A stretch of DNA of 51,331 nucleotides from Streptomyces kronopolitis (GTDB lineage Bacteria > Actinomycetota > Actinomycetes > Streptomycetales > Streptomycetaceae). This document shows, in pieces, positions 7,922 to 16,758 of the stretch. The stretch spans positions 1 to 51,331 of the forward strand of contig NZ_BMND01000040.1 of the NCBI RefSeq assembly GCF_014646275.1, written 5' to 3'. The translations under genes and the position numbers were made by a program. Position 1 is the stretch's first letter. Each line of letters begins with the position of its first letter. The notes under the pieces are model-generated. The model saw nothing but the letters and a program-made list of their open reading frames with translations. It ran no database searches and was not told the DNA's origin.

Positions 7922-8899
7922 ATGACAGCAACGACAGGCACCACAGGGGCGCCACCCACGACGGCGGGCGGCACGGCCGTGGAGTTCTCCGGGGTGACCC
8001 GGAGCTACGGCGCGGTGCGGGCCGTGGACGGTCTGGCGCTGACGATCGCGGCGGGCGAGACGGTGGCGCTGCTGGGGCGCAACGGCGCGGGGAAGTCCAC
8101 CACCCTCTCGATGCTGTTGGGGCTGCTGCCGCCCGACGAGGGCACGGTGGCGCTGTTCGGCGGCACCCCGGAGGCGGCGGTGCGGGCGGGCCGGGTGGGC
8201 GCGATGCTCCAGGACGGCAAGGCCGTACCGCGGGTCACCGTCCGCGAGCTGGTCGCCTTCGTCGCGGCCTGCTACCCGCACCCGATGGATGTCTCCGAGA
8301 CCCTGGAGCTGGCCGGGCTCGGGGAGTTCGCCGGGCGGCGGGTGGACCGGCTGTCCGGCGGGCAGGCCCAGCGGGTCCGCTTCGCGGTGGCGCTGGCCGG
8401 CAACCCCGAGCTGCTGGTGCTCGACGAGCCGACCGCCGCGCTGGACGTGGAGGCGCGCCGCGCCTTCTGGCGCTCGATGCGGGCCTACGCGCGCCGCGGC
8501 CACACCATCGTGTTCTCCACCCACTATCTGGAGGAGGCGGACGAACACGCCGACCGGATCGTGGTGATGGACGGCGGCCGGGTGGTCGCCGACGGCAGCG
8601 GCGCGGCGATCAAGCGGCGGGCCGGGGGCACGGTGGTCTCCTTCGACCTCGCGGGCGCCCCCACCGGTCCGCTGCCGGGGCTGCCCGGGGTGAGCGCCGT
8701 GGAGGTGCGCGGCGACCGCGCGCTGCTGCGGACGGCGGACTCCGACGCGACGGTGGTGGCGCTGGCCGGGCTCGGGCTCGTCCGCGGGCTCCAGGTCTCC
8801 CCCGCCAGCCTGGAGGACGCCTTCCTCACCCTCACCTCCGCCGCCGCTCCCCTCGCCCCGGCCGCCGCCGGCACCCCCGCCACGAAGGAGCACGCGTGA
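7922..8899 (+). CDS. ABC transporter ATP-binding protein
   Basis: A 325-residue ATPase with Walker A GRNGAGKST near residue 57, the signature LSGGQAQR, Walker B LLVLDEP and the H-loop STHYLEEAD. The roughly 100-residue C-terminal extension after the ATPase core is typical of the CcmA/DrrA drug-export type. It powers the permease encoded by the overlapping next gene; the substrate is unknown. A GAGAGGCGGGGG purine-rich stretch precedes ATG 7922. It is first of four plus-strand genes (ATPase, permease, histidine kinase, response regulator), an arrangement in which the two-component system usually controls its own transporter, often in response to membrane or lipid stress. Confidence 0.92.
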   Translation: MTATTGTTGAPPTTAGGTAVEFSGVTRSYGAVRAVDGLALTIAAGETVALLGRNGAGKSTTLSMLLGLLPPDEGTVALFGGTPEAAVRAGRVGAMLQDGKAVPRVTVRELVAFVAACYPHPMDVSETLELAGLGEFAGRRVDRLSGGQAQRVRFAVALAGNPELLVLDEPTAALDVEARRAFWRSMRAYARRGHTIVFSTHYLEEADEHADRIVVMDGGRVVADGSGAAIKRRAGGTVVSFDLAGAPTGPLPGLPGVSAVEVRGDRALLRTADSDATVVALAGLGLVRGLQVSPASLEDAFLTLTSAAAPLAPAAAGTPATKEHA

Positions 8900-9627
8900 T
8901 GCTCGACTACGTCCGGCTGGAAGTCCGCCGCACCCTGCGCGACCGGGGCTTCGTCATCTTCGGCGTCGGGATGCCGGTGGTGATGTACGTGCTGATGACC
9001 ACCATCGGGGTGGGGGCCGGGGGCGCCGCCATGGAGTGGAAGACCGCGTCGATGGTCGGGATGGCCGCCTACGGCGCGCTGGGCGCGGCGATCGGCTCGG
9101 GCACCGGTGTCGCCGAGGACAAGCAGCTGGGCTGGCTGCGGCAGTTGCGGGTCACGCCCCTGAGCCCCCTACGGGTCGTGGTGGGCCGCGGGCTGTCCGC
9201 CTCGGTGACGGTGCTGCCGGCCATCGCCGCCGTGCTGCTGGTCGGCGCGCTGCTCAACGGCGTACGGATGCCCGCGTGGCAGTGGGCCGCGCTGGCCGGG
9301 CTGCTGTGGCTGGGCACCGCGCCCTTCATCCTGCTCGGCCTCGGCAACGGCTACCGCCTCTCCGCGCAGTCCACCGGCGTGGTCAACACGGGCTGCATGG
9401 TGCTGCTCTCGATCATCGGCGGCCTGTGGTTCCCGATCGAGCTGTTCCCGAGCTGGCTGCGGGCGCCGGCCTCCTGGACGCCCGGCAACCGCTTCGCCGC
9501 GCTCGGCCACAGCGTCACGCAGGGCGAGGCGCCGGGCCTGGGCACAGTGGCGGTGCTCGCCGTCTGGCTGGCACTCTTCGGCAGTTACGCGGTGTACGCG
9601 TACCGTCGGGCCGCACGCACGGCCTGA
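8899..9627 (+). CDS. ABC-2 type transporter permease
   Basis: A 242-residue integral membrane protein with about six hydrophobic spans (for example residues 18-38, 52-75, 100-120, 127-147, 165-185 and 215-235), typical of ABC-2 permeases. ATG 8899 shares its first base with the last base of the ATPase stop codon; AAGGAG is 8 bases upstream. A GTG three bases earlier is an alternative start. It forms the membrane channel for the upstream ATPase. The conserved GLWFPIELFPSWL segment before the last span is characteristic of the family. Translational coupling to the ATPase is expected from the one-base overlap. Confidence 0.9.
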   Translation: MLDYVRLEVRRTLRDRGFVIFGVGMPVVMYVLMTTIGVGAGGAAMEWKTASMVGMAAYGALGAAIGSGTGVAEDKQLGWLRQLRVTPLSPLRVVVGRGLSASVTVLPAIAAVLLVGALLNGVRMPAWQWAALAGLLWLGTAPFILLGLGNGYRLSAQSTGVVNTGCMVLLSIIGGLWFPIELFPSWLRAPASWTPGNRFAALGHSVTQGEAPGLGTVAVLAVWLALFGSYAVYAYRRAARTA

Positions 9628-9632
9628 CGGCG

Positions 9633-10943
9633 ATGGCGCAGACCTGGGAAGCGACAGTGCAGCACACGAAGCAGCAGGACGCCGGCGCCGCGGAGGCGGG
9701 CGGCGGGCACGGCACGGACTCCGGGTCGTGCCGGCCCGGCCGGGCGGAGCGGAAGGCCGACGGGCCGGGGAAGTACGCCTTCCTGCCCTGGCTGCTGATG
9801 GGCCTGGGCGCGTTCTCCAACGTCCTCCAGGGCAAGACGGCGTACCCCTGGCTGGCGGGCCTGGGGCTGCTGGCCTTCAACTCCGTCTACATCACCGTGG
9901 TGTGGACCTCGTTCAACCCCCGGCTGCGGGACTCCCGCCGGCCGCTGTACGCCCTGGCGCTGCTGACCGCCATCACCTTCGCCATCTCCCTCGGGTTCGG
10001 CGGTGACTGGTTCCTGTTCTTCCCGCTGCTGTCGCTGGCCTCCGGCACGGTGCGCGCGCTGCGCGGCAAGAAGCTCGCCGTGTGGCTGATCTCGCTCAGT
10101 GGTGTGGCCGGGTATCTGACCGGCTGGCACGACGCCGGCCCGGGCGCGTTCGGGGTGGGGTACGGCACCTTCCTCTCCGGCATGGTGACGTCCACGGTCC
10201 TGAGCCTGTTCGACACCATCCAGGAGCTGAACACCACCCGCCAGGAGCTGGCCCGCAGCGCCGTCGAGAAGGAACGGCTGCGCTTCTCCCGCGATCTGCA
10301 CGATCTGCTGGGCCACACGCTGTCCGTGGTGGTGGTCAAGGCCGAGGCGGTCCGCCGGCTGGCGCCGCGCGATCTGGACGCCGCGCTGGCCCAGGCCGCC
10401 GACATCGAGGCCGTCGGCCGGCAGGCGCTGACAGAGATCCGCGAGGCGGTCACCGGCTACCGCGAGGGCAGCCTGGCCACCGAACTCGACCGGGCCCGCT
10501 CGGTGCTGGAGGCGGCGGGTATCGATCCCGTGGTGCGCCAGAGCGGGCCGCCGCTGCCGCCGCAGGCCGGCGCGCTGCTGGGCTGGGTGGTCCGCGAGGG
10601 CGTCACCAACACCGTGCGGCACAGCGGCGCCACCCACTGCGAGATCTCCGTCCACGCCGACGAGGACCGGGTCCGGCTGACGATCGCCGACGACGGCCGC
10701 GGCCCGGGCCCCTCCGTCGCGGCGGCCGCCCCGGACCGGCTGCGCGACGGTGATGGCGGCGACGGCACGGGCGGCCGCCCCGGACCGGTCGGCGGCACCG
10801 GGCTGAAGGGCCTGGCCGAGCGGCTGGCCGCGGCGGGCGGCACCCTGCGCAGCGGCCCGGACGGCCGCCGCGGCTTCCGCGTCACGGCCGAACTCCCGGT
10901 CGGCACAAGCGACATGGCGGACGCGGGGGAGGTGAACGGGTAG
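9633..10943 (+). CDS. Sensor histidine kinase, NarL/DesK type
   Basis: About 436 residues. Hydrophilic N-terminus, then five or six membrane spans between residues about 50 and 195, and a HisKA_3 dimerisation segment with the phospho-acceptor His223 in FSRDLHDLLGHTLS, followed by an HATPase with the N-box VREGVTNTVRHSGA and G-boxes DDGRGPG and GTGLKGLAERL. The multi-span sensor without a large extracellular domain resembles DesK-like kinases that sense membrane state. The start is uncertain: ATG 9633 has no Shine-Dalgarno, whereas GTG 9657 has GGGAAG 5 bases upstream. The kinase phosphorylates the response regulator 60 bp downstream. Confidence 0.9.
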   Translation: MAQTWEATVQHTKQQDAGAAEAGGGHGTDSGSCRPGRAERKADGPGKYAFLPWLLMGLGAFSNVLQGKTAYPWLAGLGLLAFNSVYITVVWTSFNPRLRDSRRPLYALALLTAITFAISLGFGGDWFLFFPLLSLASGTVRALRGKKLAVWLISLSGVAGYLTGWHDAGPGAFGVGYGTFLSGMVTSTVLSLFDTIQELNTTRQELARSAVEKERLRFSRDLHDLLGHTLSVVVVKAEAVRRLAPRDLDAALAQAADIEAVGRQALTEIREAVTGYREGSLATELDRARSVLEAAGIDPVVRQSGPPLPPQAGALLGWVVREGVTNTVRHSGATHCEISVHADEDRVRLTIADDGRGPGPSVAAAAPDRLRDGDGGDGTGGRPGPVGGTGLKGLAERLAAAGGTLRSGPDGRRGFRVTAELPVGTSDMADAGEVNG

Positions 10944-10965
10944 CGCGGGCGGCTGCCCCGGCGCA

Positions 10966-10996
10966 TTGCTGCCGGGGTCCGTGACCTGGCTACTCT
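10966..10996 (+). promoter_or_regulatory. Candidate promoter for the response regulator (leaderless)
   Basis: TTGCTG (10966-10971) and TACTCT (10991-10996) are separated by 19 bases, and the ATG at 11003 follows the -10 by only 6 bases without a Shine-Dalgarno, as in leaderless Streptomyces mRNAs. Confidence 0.5.
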
Positions 10997-11002
10997 GACG
11001 GC

Positions 11003-11650
11003 ATGACCGACGCACCCGCCCCACCCCCCACGAACCCCACGAAGAGCGTGAAAGTCCTCCTCGCCGAGGACCAGGGAATGATGCGGGGCGCGCTGGCGCT
11101 GCTGCTCGACCTGGAGGAGGACATGCAGGTCGTCGCCCAGGTCGCGGCGGGCGACCAGATCGTCGCCACCGCCCTGGAGACCCGCCCCGACATCGCCCTG
11201 CTGGACATCGAACTCCCCGGCCGCAGCGGCCTGGACGCCGCGGCCGACCTGCGCGAGCGGCTGCCCTCCTGCAAGGTGCTGATCGTGACGACCTTCGGCC
11301 GGCCCGGCTATCTGCGCCGTGCCATGGAGGCCGGGGCGTCCGGGTTCCTGGTGAAGGACGGCCCGGTGGAGGACCTGGCGGCGGCGATCCGCCGGGTGCT
11401 GGCCGGCGAGCGGGTCATCGATCCCGCCCTCGCCGCGGCGGCGCTGAGCGCCGGCCCCAACCCGCTGACCCAGCGCGAGCGGGATGTGCTGACCGCCGCC
11501 GTGGACGGCGCCACGGTCGCCGACATCGCCGGCAAGCTGCACCTCTCGCAGGCCACCGTCCGCAACTACCTCTCCGCGGCGATCGGCAAGACCGGCACCC
11601 GCAACCGCATGGAGGCGGTCCGGGCGGCGCGCCGCAACGGCTGGCTGTAG
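11003..11650 (+). CDS. Response regulator, NarL/LuxR family (DesR-like)
   Basis: A 215-residue regulator. The receiver domain has the acidic pair Glu22-Asp23, phospho-acceptor Asp68 in LLDIELPG, Thr in VTTFG and Lys in VKDG. The C-terminal LuxR-type helix-turn-helix (about 150-212) contains LTQREREVL-like LTQRERDVLTAAVDG and LSQATVRNYLSAAIGKTGTRNRMEAV. It is the partner of the upstream kinase and probably controls the ABC operon; the palindrome at 7826 is a candidate target. Its ATG may be transcribed leaderless from its own promoter. The gene is followed by a hairpin terminator and faces the MFS gene tail to tail. Confidence 0.92.
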   Translation: MTDAPAPPPTNPTKSVKVLLAEDQGMMRGALALLLDLEEDMQVVAQVAAGDQIVATALETRPDIALLDIELPGRSGLDAAADLRERLPSCKVLIVTTFGRPGYLRRAMEAGASGFLVKDGPVEDLAAAIRRVLAGERVIDPALAAAALSAGPNPLTQRERDVLTAAVDGATVADIAGKLHLSQATVRNYLSAAIGKTGTRNRMEAVRAARRNGWL

Positions 11651-11660
11651 GACGTCGCGC

Positions 11661-11690
11661 GCCGGGCGGGACGCGGCAGGCCCTCCCGGC
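11661..11690. terminator. Hairpin terminator between convergent genes
   Basis: GCCGGGCGGG (11661-11670) and CCCTCCCGGC (11681-11690) pair at 9 of 10 positions around a 10-base loop, between the response regulator and the MFS gene. Confidence 0.7.
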
Positions 11691-11698
11691 GAACCGGC

Positions 11699-13144
11699 TC
11701 AGCCGTGCGCGGCGTCCGCCGGGCGCCGCGGCAGGGCCACGACCATCAGCACGATGCTGCCCAGCAGGATCAGCGAGCCGACATGGAAGGCCAGGCCGTA
11801 GCCGTCCGCCAGCGCCGCGAGGCCGTTGTCCCGCTCCGTGCGGGAGGCCGCGACGGTGGACAGCACCGACAGGCCCAGCGCGCCGCCCATCTGGCGGGAG
11901 GTGTTGATCAGGCCGGAGACCAGGCCCTGTTCGGCGGGGTCGGCCCCGGAGGTGGCGAGGGACGCGATCGGGGTCGCGGTCAGCCCCGCCCCCAGCGCCA
12001 TCAGGATGCCGGGGCCGAGGATCGTGCCGAGGTAGCTGCCGTGCACGTCCATCGTGCCCTGCCAGGCCATCCCGGCGGCGGAGATCACCGCGCCGGTGAC
12101 GGCCAGCGTCTTGGCGCCCACCCGGTTCATCAGCCGCGGCGCGATCGTGGAGCCCAGGACGATGGACAGGGAGTGCGGGATGAAGGAGAGCCCGGCCTGC
12201 AACGGCCGGTAGCCCAGCACGTTCTGCACGTACAGCGACAGGAAGTACCACATCGAGAACATCGCGGCGCCGGCCAGCACCATCGCCCCGTTCGCCGACG
12301 AGACCGAGCGCAGCCGGAAGAGCCCCAGCGGCATCAGCGGCGCCTTGGCCCGCGCCTCGACCACGAGGAACGCCGCGACCACCGCCAGCCCGGCGCCCAG
12401 CGGCAGCAGCGCGGCCGCCGAGGCCCAGCCGTGCGTCTCGGTCTGCACGATGCCGTACGCCACCAGCGCCAGCCCACCGGTCACCAGCAGCGCGCCGGGC
12501 ACGTCGAGCCGCCGCGCCGTGCCCTGCCGGCTCTCGGTGAGCCACAGCACCGCGCCGGTCAGCACCAGCGCCCCCACCGGCACATTGATCAGCAACACCC
12601 AGCGCCAGGACAGGGATTCGGTGAGCACCCCGCCGACCAGGCCGCCCACCGCGCCGCCGCCGGCGCCGACCGCCGTCCAGGTGGCGATGGCGCGGGTACG
12701 GGCCGGGCCGGCCGGGAACGACGTGGTCAGGATCGTGAGGGTGGCGGGTGAGAGCACGGCGGCGCCGACGCCCTGCACCGTGCGGGCCGCGATCAGCTGC
12801 CAGGGCTGCTGCGCCAGCCCGCCGCCCAGGCTCGCGACGGTGAACAGCGCCAGCCCCAGGACGAAGACGCGCTTGCGGCCGAAGAGGTCGGCGGCCCGCC
12901 CGCCGAGCAGCATGAAGCCCGCGAAGGTGATCACGTAGGCGTTGACGATCCACTGCAGGCCCAGCTCGCTCAGGCCCAGGCCGGTCCGCATGGCGGGCAG
13001 CGCCACATTCACCACGGAGACGTCCAGCACCACCAGGAACTGCCCCGAGCACACCAGCAGCATCACCAGCCACGCGGGGGCGGCCTTGCGGCGCGCGGTG
13101 TCGGGCAGCGTGGCGGAGGTGGCTATCGGCGGCATGCGGACCAT
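11699..13144 (-). CDS. MFS transporter, DHA2 (EmrB/QacA) family
   Basis: About 481 residues with 14 predicted membrane spans. The DHA2 motif D1-like VVLDVSVVNVALP is near residue 35-47 and motif A GGRAADLFGRKRVF follows, with motif C-like GAGGGAVGGLVGG further on. Such proteins export drugs or metabolites using proton motive force; the substrate cannot be told. The start is placed at ATG 13144 (MVRMPPIATS); ATG 13135 is an alternative and neither has a strong Shine-Dalgarno. It lies 137 bp behind the Ltp1-like gene on the same strand, but no KstR box was seen between them, so membership of that operon is uncertain. Confidence 0.88.
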   Translation of the reverse strand: MVRMPPIATSATLPDTARRKAAPAWLVMLLVCSGQFLVVLDVSVVNVALPAMRTGLGLSELGLQWIVNAYVITFAGFMLLGGRAADLFGRKRVFVLGLALFTVASLGGGLAQQPWQLIAARTVQGVGAAVLSPATLTILTTSFPAGPARTRAIATWTAVGAGGGAVGGLVGGVLTESLSWRWVLLINVPVGALVLTGAVLWLTESRQGTARRLDVPGALLVTGGLALVAYGIVQTETHGWASAAALLPLGAGLAVVAAFLVVEARAKAPLMPLGLFRLRSVSSANGAMVLAGAAMFSMWYFLSLYVQNVLGYRPLQAGLSFIPHSLSIVLGSTIAPRLMNRVGAKTLAVTGAVISAAGMAWQGTMDVHGSYLGTILGPGILMALGAGLTATPIASLATSGADPAEQGLVSGLINTSRQMGGALGLSVLSTVAASRTERDNGLAALADGYGLAFHVGSLILLGSIVLMVVALPRRPADAAHG

Positions 13145-13280
13145 GCTCGCATTCGGTACGTGCACCCTGCATCGGGATTTCGGCGCACCTGTCCGTGGAC
13201 GGGACGTAGGCCGAAAGGCGGAGGCCGGGGGGAGGCGGCGGGCGGCCCGCACCGGCCGCCCGCCCGCTCGTGCCGGGGAG

Positions 13281-14492
13281 TCACGCCGCCGGACGGTCCG
13301 CCCGCCGCAGCACGGTGACCACCGCCGCGCCGCCCAGGCCGATGTTGTGCGCCAGGCCCACCCGGGCGCCGGGGACCTGGCGGGCGCCCGCGGTGCCGCG
13401 CAGCTGCCAGACCAGCTCCGCGGCCTGCGCCAGGCCCGTCGCCCCCAGCGGGTGCCCCTTGGAGATCAGCCCGCCGGACGGATTGACCACCCAGCGCCCG
13501 CCGTAGGTGGTGGCGCCGTCGGCGACCAGCTTCCCGGAGTCCCCTTCCGCGCACATCCCCAGCGCCTCGTACGTCAGCAGCTCGTTGACCGAGAAGCAGT
13601 CGTGCAGCTCGATCACGTCCACGTCCTCGATGCCGAGGCCGCAGGCCGCGTACGCCTGGCGGGCCGCGGCCCGCGACATCGGCCGGCCGACCACATCGAT
13701 GCAGGAGCCCGAGGCGAAGCTGTCGCCGGTGTCCGTCGTCATGGCCTGCGCGGCGATCTCCACGGCCCGGTCGGCCAGCCCGTGCTCCCGGACGAACCGC
13801 TCGGAGGCGACCACGGCGGCGGCCGCGCCGTCCGAGGTCGGCGAGCACTGGAGCCGGGTCAGCGGCCGGTGGACGGTCGGCGCGGCGAGCACCTCCTCGA
13901 CCGTGTGGACCTGCCGGAACTGGGCGTAGGGGTTGTGCGCGGAGTGCCGGTGGTTCTTGGCGCCGACCGCGGCGAGCTGTTCGGCGGTGGTGCCGTGGCG
14001 CTGCATGTGCTCGCGGGCCGCGTTGCCGAAGATCTGGGCGGTGGGCGGGGTCTGCTCGAAGCCGTGGGCGGCGGCCATCACCCCGTAGTGGCGGGCCACC
14101 GGGGAGGTACGGAAGTCGCCGCTGCCGGCGCCGCCGCCCAGGGCGCCGCGCTTCATCGTCTCGAAGCCGAGGGCCAGCACGCAGTCGTCGATGCCGCCCT
14201 CGACGAACTGGCGCGCCATCATCAGCGCGGTCGCGCCGGTCGCGCAGTTGTTGTTGACGTTGTAGACGGGGATGCCGGTCAGGCCCAGTTCGTAGGCGGC
14301 GCGCTGGCCGGCCGTCGAGGGCTGGAAGCAGTAGCCGGCCGCCACCTGCTCAATGTCCTCGTAGCCGATGCCGGCGTCCGCGAGCGCGGCGCCGCCGGCC
14401 TCCTTCGCCAGGTCCCAGTACTGCCGGCCGCCGCTCTCGGGCTTGGTGAACGCGGTCATCCCGACGCCGACGATGTACGCCTTGCCAGCCAT
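13281..14492 (-). CDS. Thiolase-fold lipid-transfer protein, Ltp1-like
   Basis: A 403-residue SCP2-thiolase-like protein. The nucleophile Cys83 lies in NVNNNCATGATAL; other conserved elements are LQCSPTSDGAAA, the HDCFSVNELL loop, and SGGLISKGHPLGATG with the catalytic His. Strong end-to-end resemblance to mycobacterial Ltp1 (Rv2790c) is recognised from memory. Relatives act as 3-ketoacyl-CoA thiolases or retro-aldol/acyl-transfer enzymes in sterol side-chain degradation. Start ATG 14492 has CAGGAGGAC 5-11 bases upstream. It follows the FadE34-like gene by 30 bp and is probably in one operon with it under the KstR box at 16727. Confidence 0.9.
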   Translation of the reverse strand: MAGKAYIVGVGMTAFTKPESGGRQYWDLAKEAGGAALADAGIGYEDIEQVAAGYCFQPSTAGQRAAYELGLTGIPVYNVNNNCATGATALMMARQFVEGGIDDCVLALGFETMKRGALGGGAGSGDFRTSPVARHYGVMAAAHGFEQTPPTAQIFGNAAREHMQRHGTTAEQLAAVGAKNHRHSAHNPYAQFRQVHTVEEVLAAPTVHRPLTRLQCSPTSDGAAAAVVASERFVREHGLADRAVEIAAQAMTTDTGDSFASGSCIDVVGRPMSRAAARQAYAACGLGIEDVDVIELHDCFSVNELLTYEALGMCAEGDSGKLVADGATTYGGRWVVNPSGGLISKGHPLGATGLAQAAELVWQLRGTAGARQVPGARVGLAHNIGLGGAAVVTVLRRADRPAA

Positions 14493-14522
14493 GCGTGTCC
14501 TCCTGGGGAGCGGACGGGCGGG

Positions 14523-16715
14523 TCAGATCAGGGGGCGGGGCTCGGGGTCGCGCGGCAGGCCGAGCAGCCGCTCCGCGACGACGTTCAGCTGCACCTGGGT
14601 GGTGCCGCCGGCGATGGTCAGGCAGCGCGACATCAAGAAGCCGTGCAGCGCCCGCTCGCCGGCCCCTTCGCGCACCGCGCCGGCCGGGCCGAGCAGCTCC
14701 AGCGCCAGCTCGGCGGTCTTCTGCTGGTGCGGGGTCTGCACCAGCTTGCGGATGCTGGCGCCGGCCCCGGGCTCCAGGCCCGACACCTGCTGGAGGGTGG
14801 TGCGCAGCCCGATGCAGCCCAGGGCGTGCGCCTCGGCCGCCAGCGCGCCCAGCCGCACCCGCACCGCCTCGTCCAGCCCGTCGGCCCGGGCCAGGAGCTG
14901 CTCCAGGCCGGTGTCGAAGGTCAACTGGTCGGCCATGTGGACGCGTTCGTTGTCCAGGGTGGTGCGGGCCACCTTCCAGCCGTCGTCGACCGCGCCGACC
15001 ACCGCGTCGGCCGGCAGCAGCACGTCGTCGAAGTAGACCTCGTTGAACAGGGCGTCGCCGGTGATCTCCGTCAGCGGGCGGATGTCGATGCCGGGGGCGG
15101 CCATGTCGACGAGGAAGAAGGTCAGCCCCTTGCGCTTGGGGGCCTCGGGGTCGGTGCGGGCGAGCAGGATGCCGTGGCTCGACCACTGGGCGGCCGAGGT
15201 CCACACCTTCTGGCCGTTGATCCGCCAGCCACCGCCGTCCACCCGCTCGGCGCGGGTCCGCAGGGAGGCCAGGTCCGACCCGGCCTCGGGCTCGGAGAAC
15301 AGCTGGCACCACAGGCGCTCGCCGCGCAGCGTCGGCGGCAGATGGCGCTCCTGCTGCTCCCGGGTGCCGTGGGCGACCAGCGCGGGCACCACCCAGGTGG
15401 CGATGCCCAGATCGCTGACCTTGACCCCGGCGGCGGCCAGCTCCTGCTGGATGGCGAGCTGCTGGACGGGGCCGGCGCCCAGTCCCCAGGGCCGGGGCAG
15501 ATGCGGGGCGGCATGGCCGGTGGGGGCCAGGGCCCGGCGGGCCGCCACCGGGTCGAGGCCGCGTGCGCCGTCGATGGCCGCGCGGGCGTCGGCACGGAAT
15601 CCTTCGGCCTCCGCGGGGAGTTCCAGCCGCAGCGCGCGCCGGGCGCCGCCGGCGGCCTCGGCGGCGGCGCGCAGCCGGTGCGTGTCGCCGCCGCCGAGCA
15701 GCGCGCGGGCCACCAGGGCCCGGCGCAGATGGAGATGGGCGTCGTGCTCCCAGGTGAAGCCGGTGCCGCCGAGGATCTGGATGCAGTCCTTGGCGCAGCC
15801 GACGGCGGCGTCCAGGGCGGTGGCGGTGGCCAGCGCCGCGGCCAGCCCGCGGACCTCGGGCGGCTCGTCCGTCGCACGGGCCGCGTCCCAGACCAGGGCA
15901 CGGGCCTGTTCGCAGCGCACGAGCATCTCGGCGCACAGGTGCTTGACCGCCTGGAACTGGCCGATGGGGCGGCCGAACTGCTCGCGGACGGCGGCGTGTT
16001 CGGTGGCGGTGCGCAGCGCCCAGGCGGCCGTGCCGCAGCTCTCGGCGGCGAACAGCACCCCGGCCAGATCGCGGACCAGGGTGTCGTCGACGGCCAGCAG
16101 CCGGTCGGCGGGCACCAGGACCCCCTCGGCGCGCACCTCGGCGGTCGGCCGGGTCGGGTCGGCGCTCTCCTGCGCCCGTACTGTCAGCGCCGCGGCGTCG
16201 GCGGCGAGCCACACCGGGCCGTCGGGGGTCCGCGCGGCCAGCACGAGCAGGTCGGCGTCGGCGCCGGCGAGGACCGGGGGCGCGGTGCCGTCCAGGACGT
16301 AGCCGCCGTCCCGCCGGGTAGCGGTGAGCGCGCCCGCGTCGAGCGCGACGGCGGCGCTGCGGGCGCCGGTGGCGAGTGCGCGGACGAGGTGCCGGGCGCC
16401 GCCGCGGTGCAGCAGCTCGGCGGCGAGGACGGTGGGCAGATACGGGCCGGGGAACCCGGCGCGGCCCAACTCCTCCAGCACCACGGCGAGATCGAGCAGG
16501 TCACCGCCGCCCCCGCCGTCGGCCTCGGGGAGATGCAGCCCGAGCAGCCCCTGTGCGGCGAGCTGGTCCCAGCAGGCGGGCGGCCCCTGTGGCCCTTGCG
16601 GCCCCGGCGCGGCGTCGAGCAGCTTGCGCACCTCTCCGGGCGGCATGACCCGCGCCGCCCAGCCCCCCACCGCCCCGGCCAGGTCACGTTGCTCTTGCGT
16701 GATTCCGATGCCCAT
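14523..16715 (-). CDS. Fused two-domain acyl-CoA dehydrogenase, FadE34-like
   Basis: A 730-residue protein, about twice the normal acyl-CoA dehydrogenase length: residues 1-330 are one acyl-CoA dehydrogenase fold and 350-730 a second with the conserved FSEPEAGSDLASLRTRA, the WRINGQKVWTSAAQ motif and a C-terminal GGTTQVQLNVVAERLLGLPRDP. Mycobacterial FadE34 (Rv3573c), which introduces the double bond in a steroid side chain, has the same duplicated layout and lies next to kstR; the match is from memory. The start is ATG 16715 (MGIGITQEQRDLA). There is no Shine-Dalgarno, and TAGTCT (16728-16723) is placed as a -10 for a leaderless transcript overlapping the KstR box. First gene of the operon with the Ltp1-like thiolase. 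Confidence 0.88.
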   Translation of the reverse strand: MGIGITQEQRDLAGAVGGWAARVMPPGEVRKLLDAAPGPQGPQGPPACWDQLAAQGLLGLHLPEADGGGGGDLLDLAVVLEELGRAGFPGPYLPTVLAAELLHRGGARHLVRALATGARSAAVALDAGALTATRRDGGYVLDGTAPPVLAGADADLLVLAARTPDGPVWLAADAAALTVRAQESADPTRPTAEVRAEGVLVPADRLLAVDDTLVRDLAGVLFAAESCGTAAWALRTATEHAAVREQFGRPIGQFQAVKHLCAEMLVRCEQARALVWDAARATDEPPEVRGLAAALATATALDAAVGCAKDCIQILGGTGFTWEHDAHLHLRRALVARALLGGGDTHRLRAAAEAAGGARRALRLELPAEAEGFRADARAAIDGARGLDPVAARRALAPTGHAAPHLPRPWGLGAGPVQQLAIQQELAAAGVKVSDLGIATWVVPALVAHGTREQQERHLPPTLRGERLWCQLFSEPEAGSDLASLRTRAERVDGGGWRINGQKVWTSAAQWSSHGILLARTDPEAPKRKGLTFFLVDMAAPGIDIRPLTEITGDALFNEVYFDDVLLPADAVVGAVDDGWKVARTTLDNERVHMADQLTFDTGLEQLLARADGLDEAVRVRLGALAAEAHALGCIGLRTTLQQVSGLEPGAGASIRKLVQTPHQQKTAELALELLGPAGAVREGAGERALHGFLMSRCLTIAGGTTQVQLNVVAERLLGLPRDPEPRPLI

Positions 16716-16726
16716 GCGGGGCAGAC

Positions 16727-16740
16727 TAGAACACGTTTCA
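16727..16740. promoter_or_regulatory. KstR-type operator
   Basis: TAGAACACGTTTCA fits TnnAACnnGTTnnA at every fixed position. It begins 11 bases upstream of the FadE34-like start and overlaps its putative -10, a repressing position. Confidence 0.8.
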
Positions 16741-16741
16741 T

Positions 16742-16758
16742 TCTGACGGAAGGTCAGG
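16742..16758. promoter_or_regulatory. TCTGAC-N5-GTCAGA motif
   Basis: TCTGACGGAAGGTCAGG matches 11 of 12 arm bases of the second palindrome and abuts the KstR box with a single base between, covering the likely -35 region of the FadE34-like gene. Confidence 0.65.
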
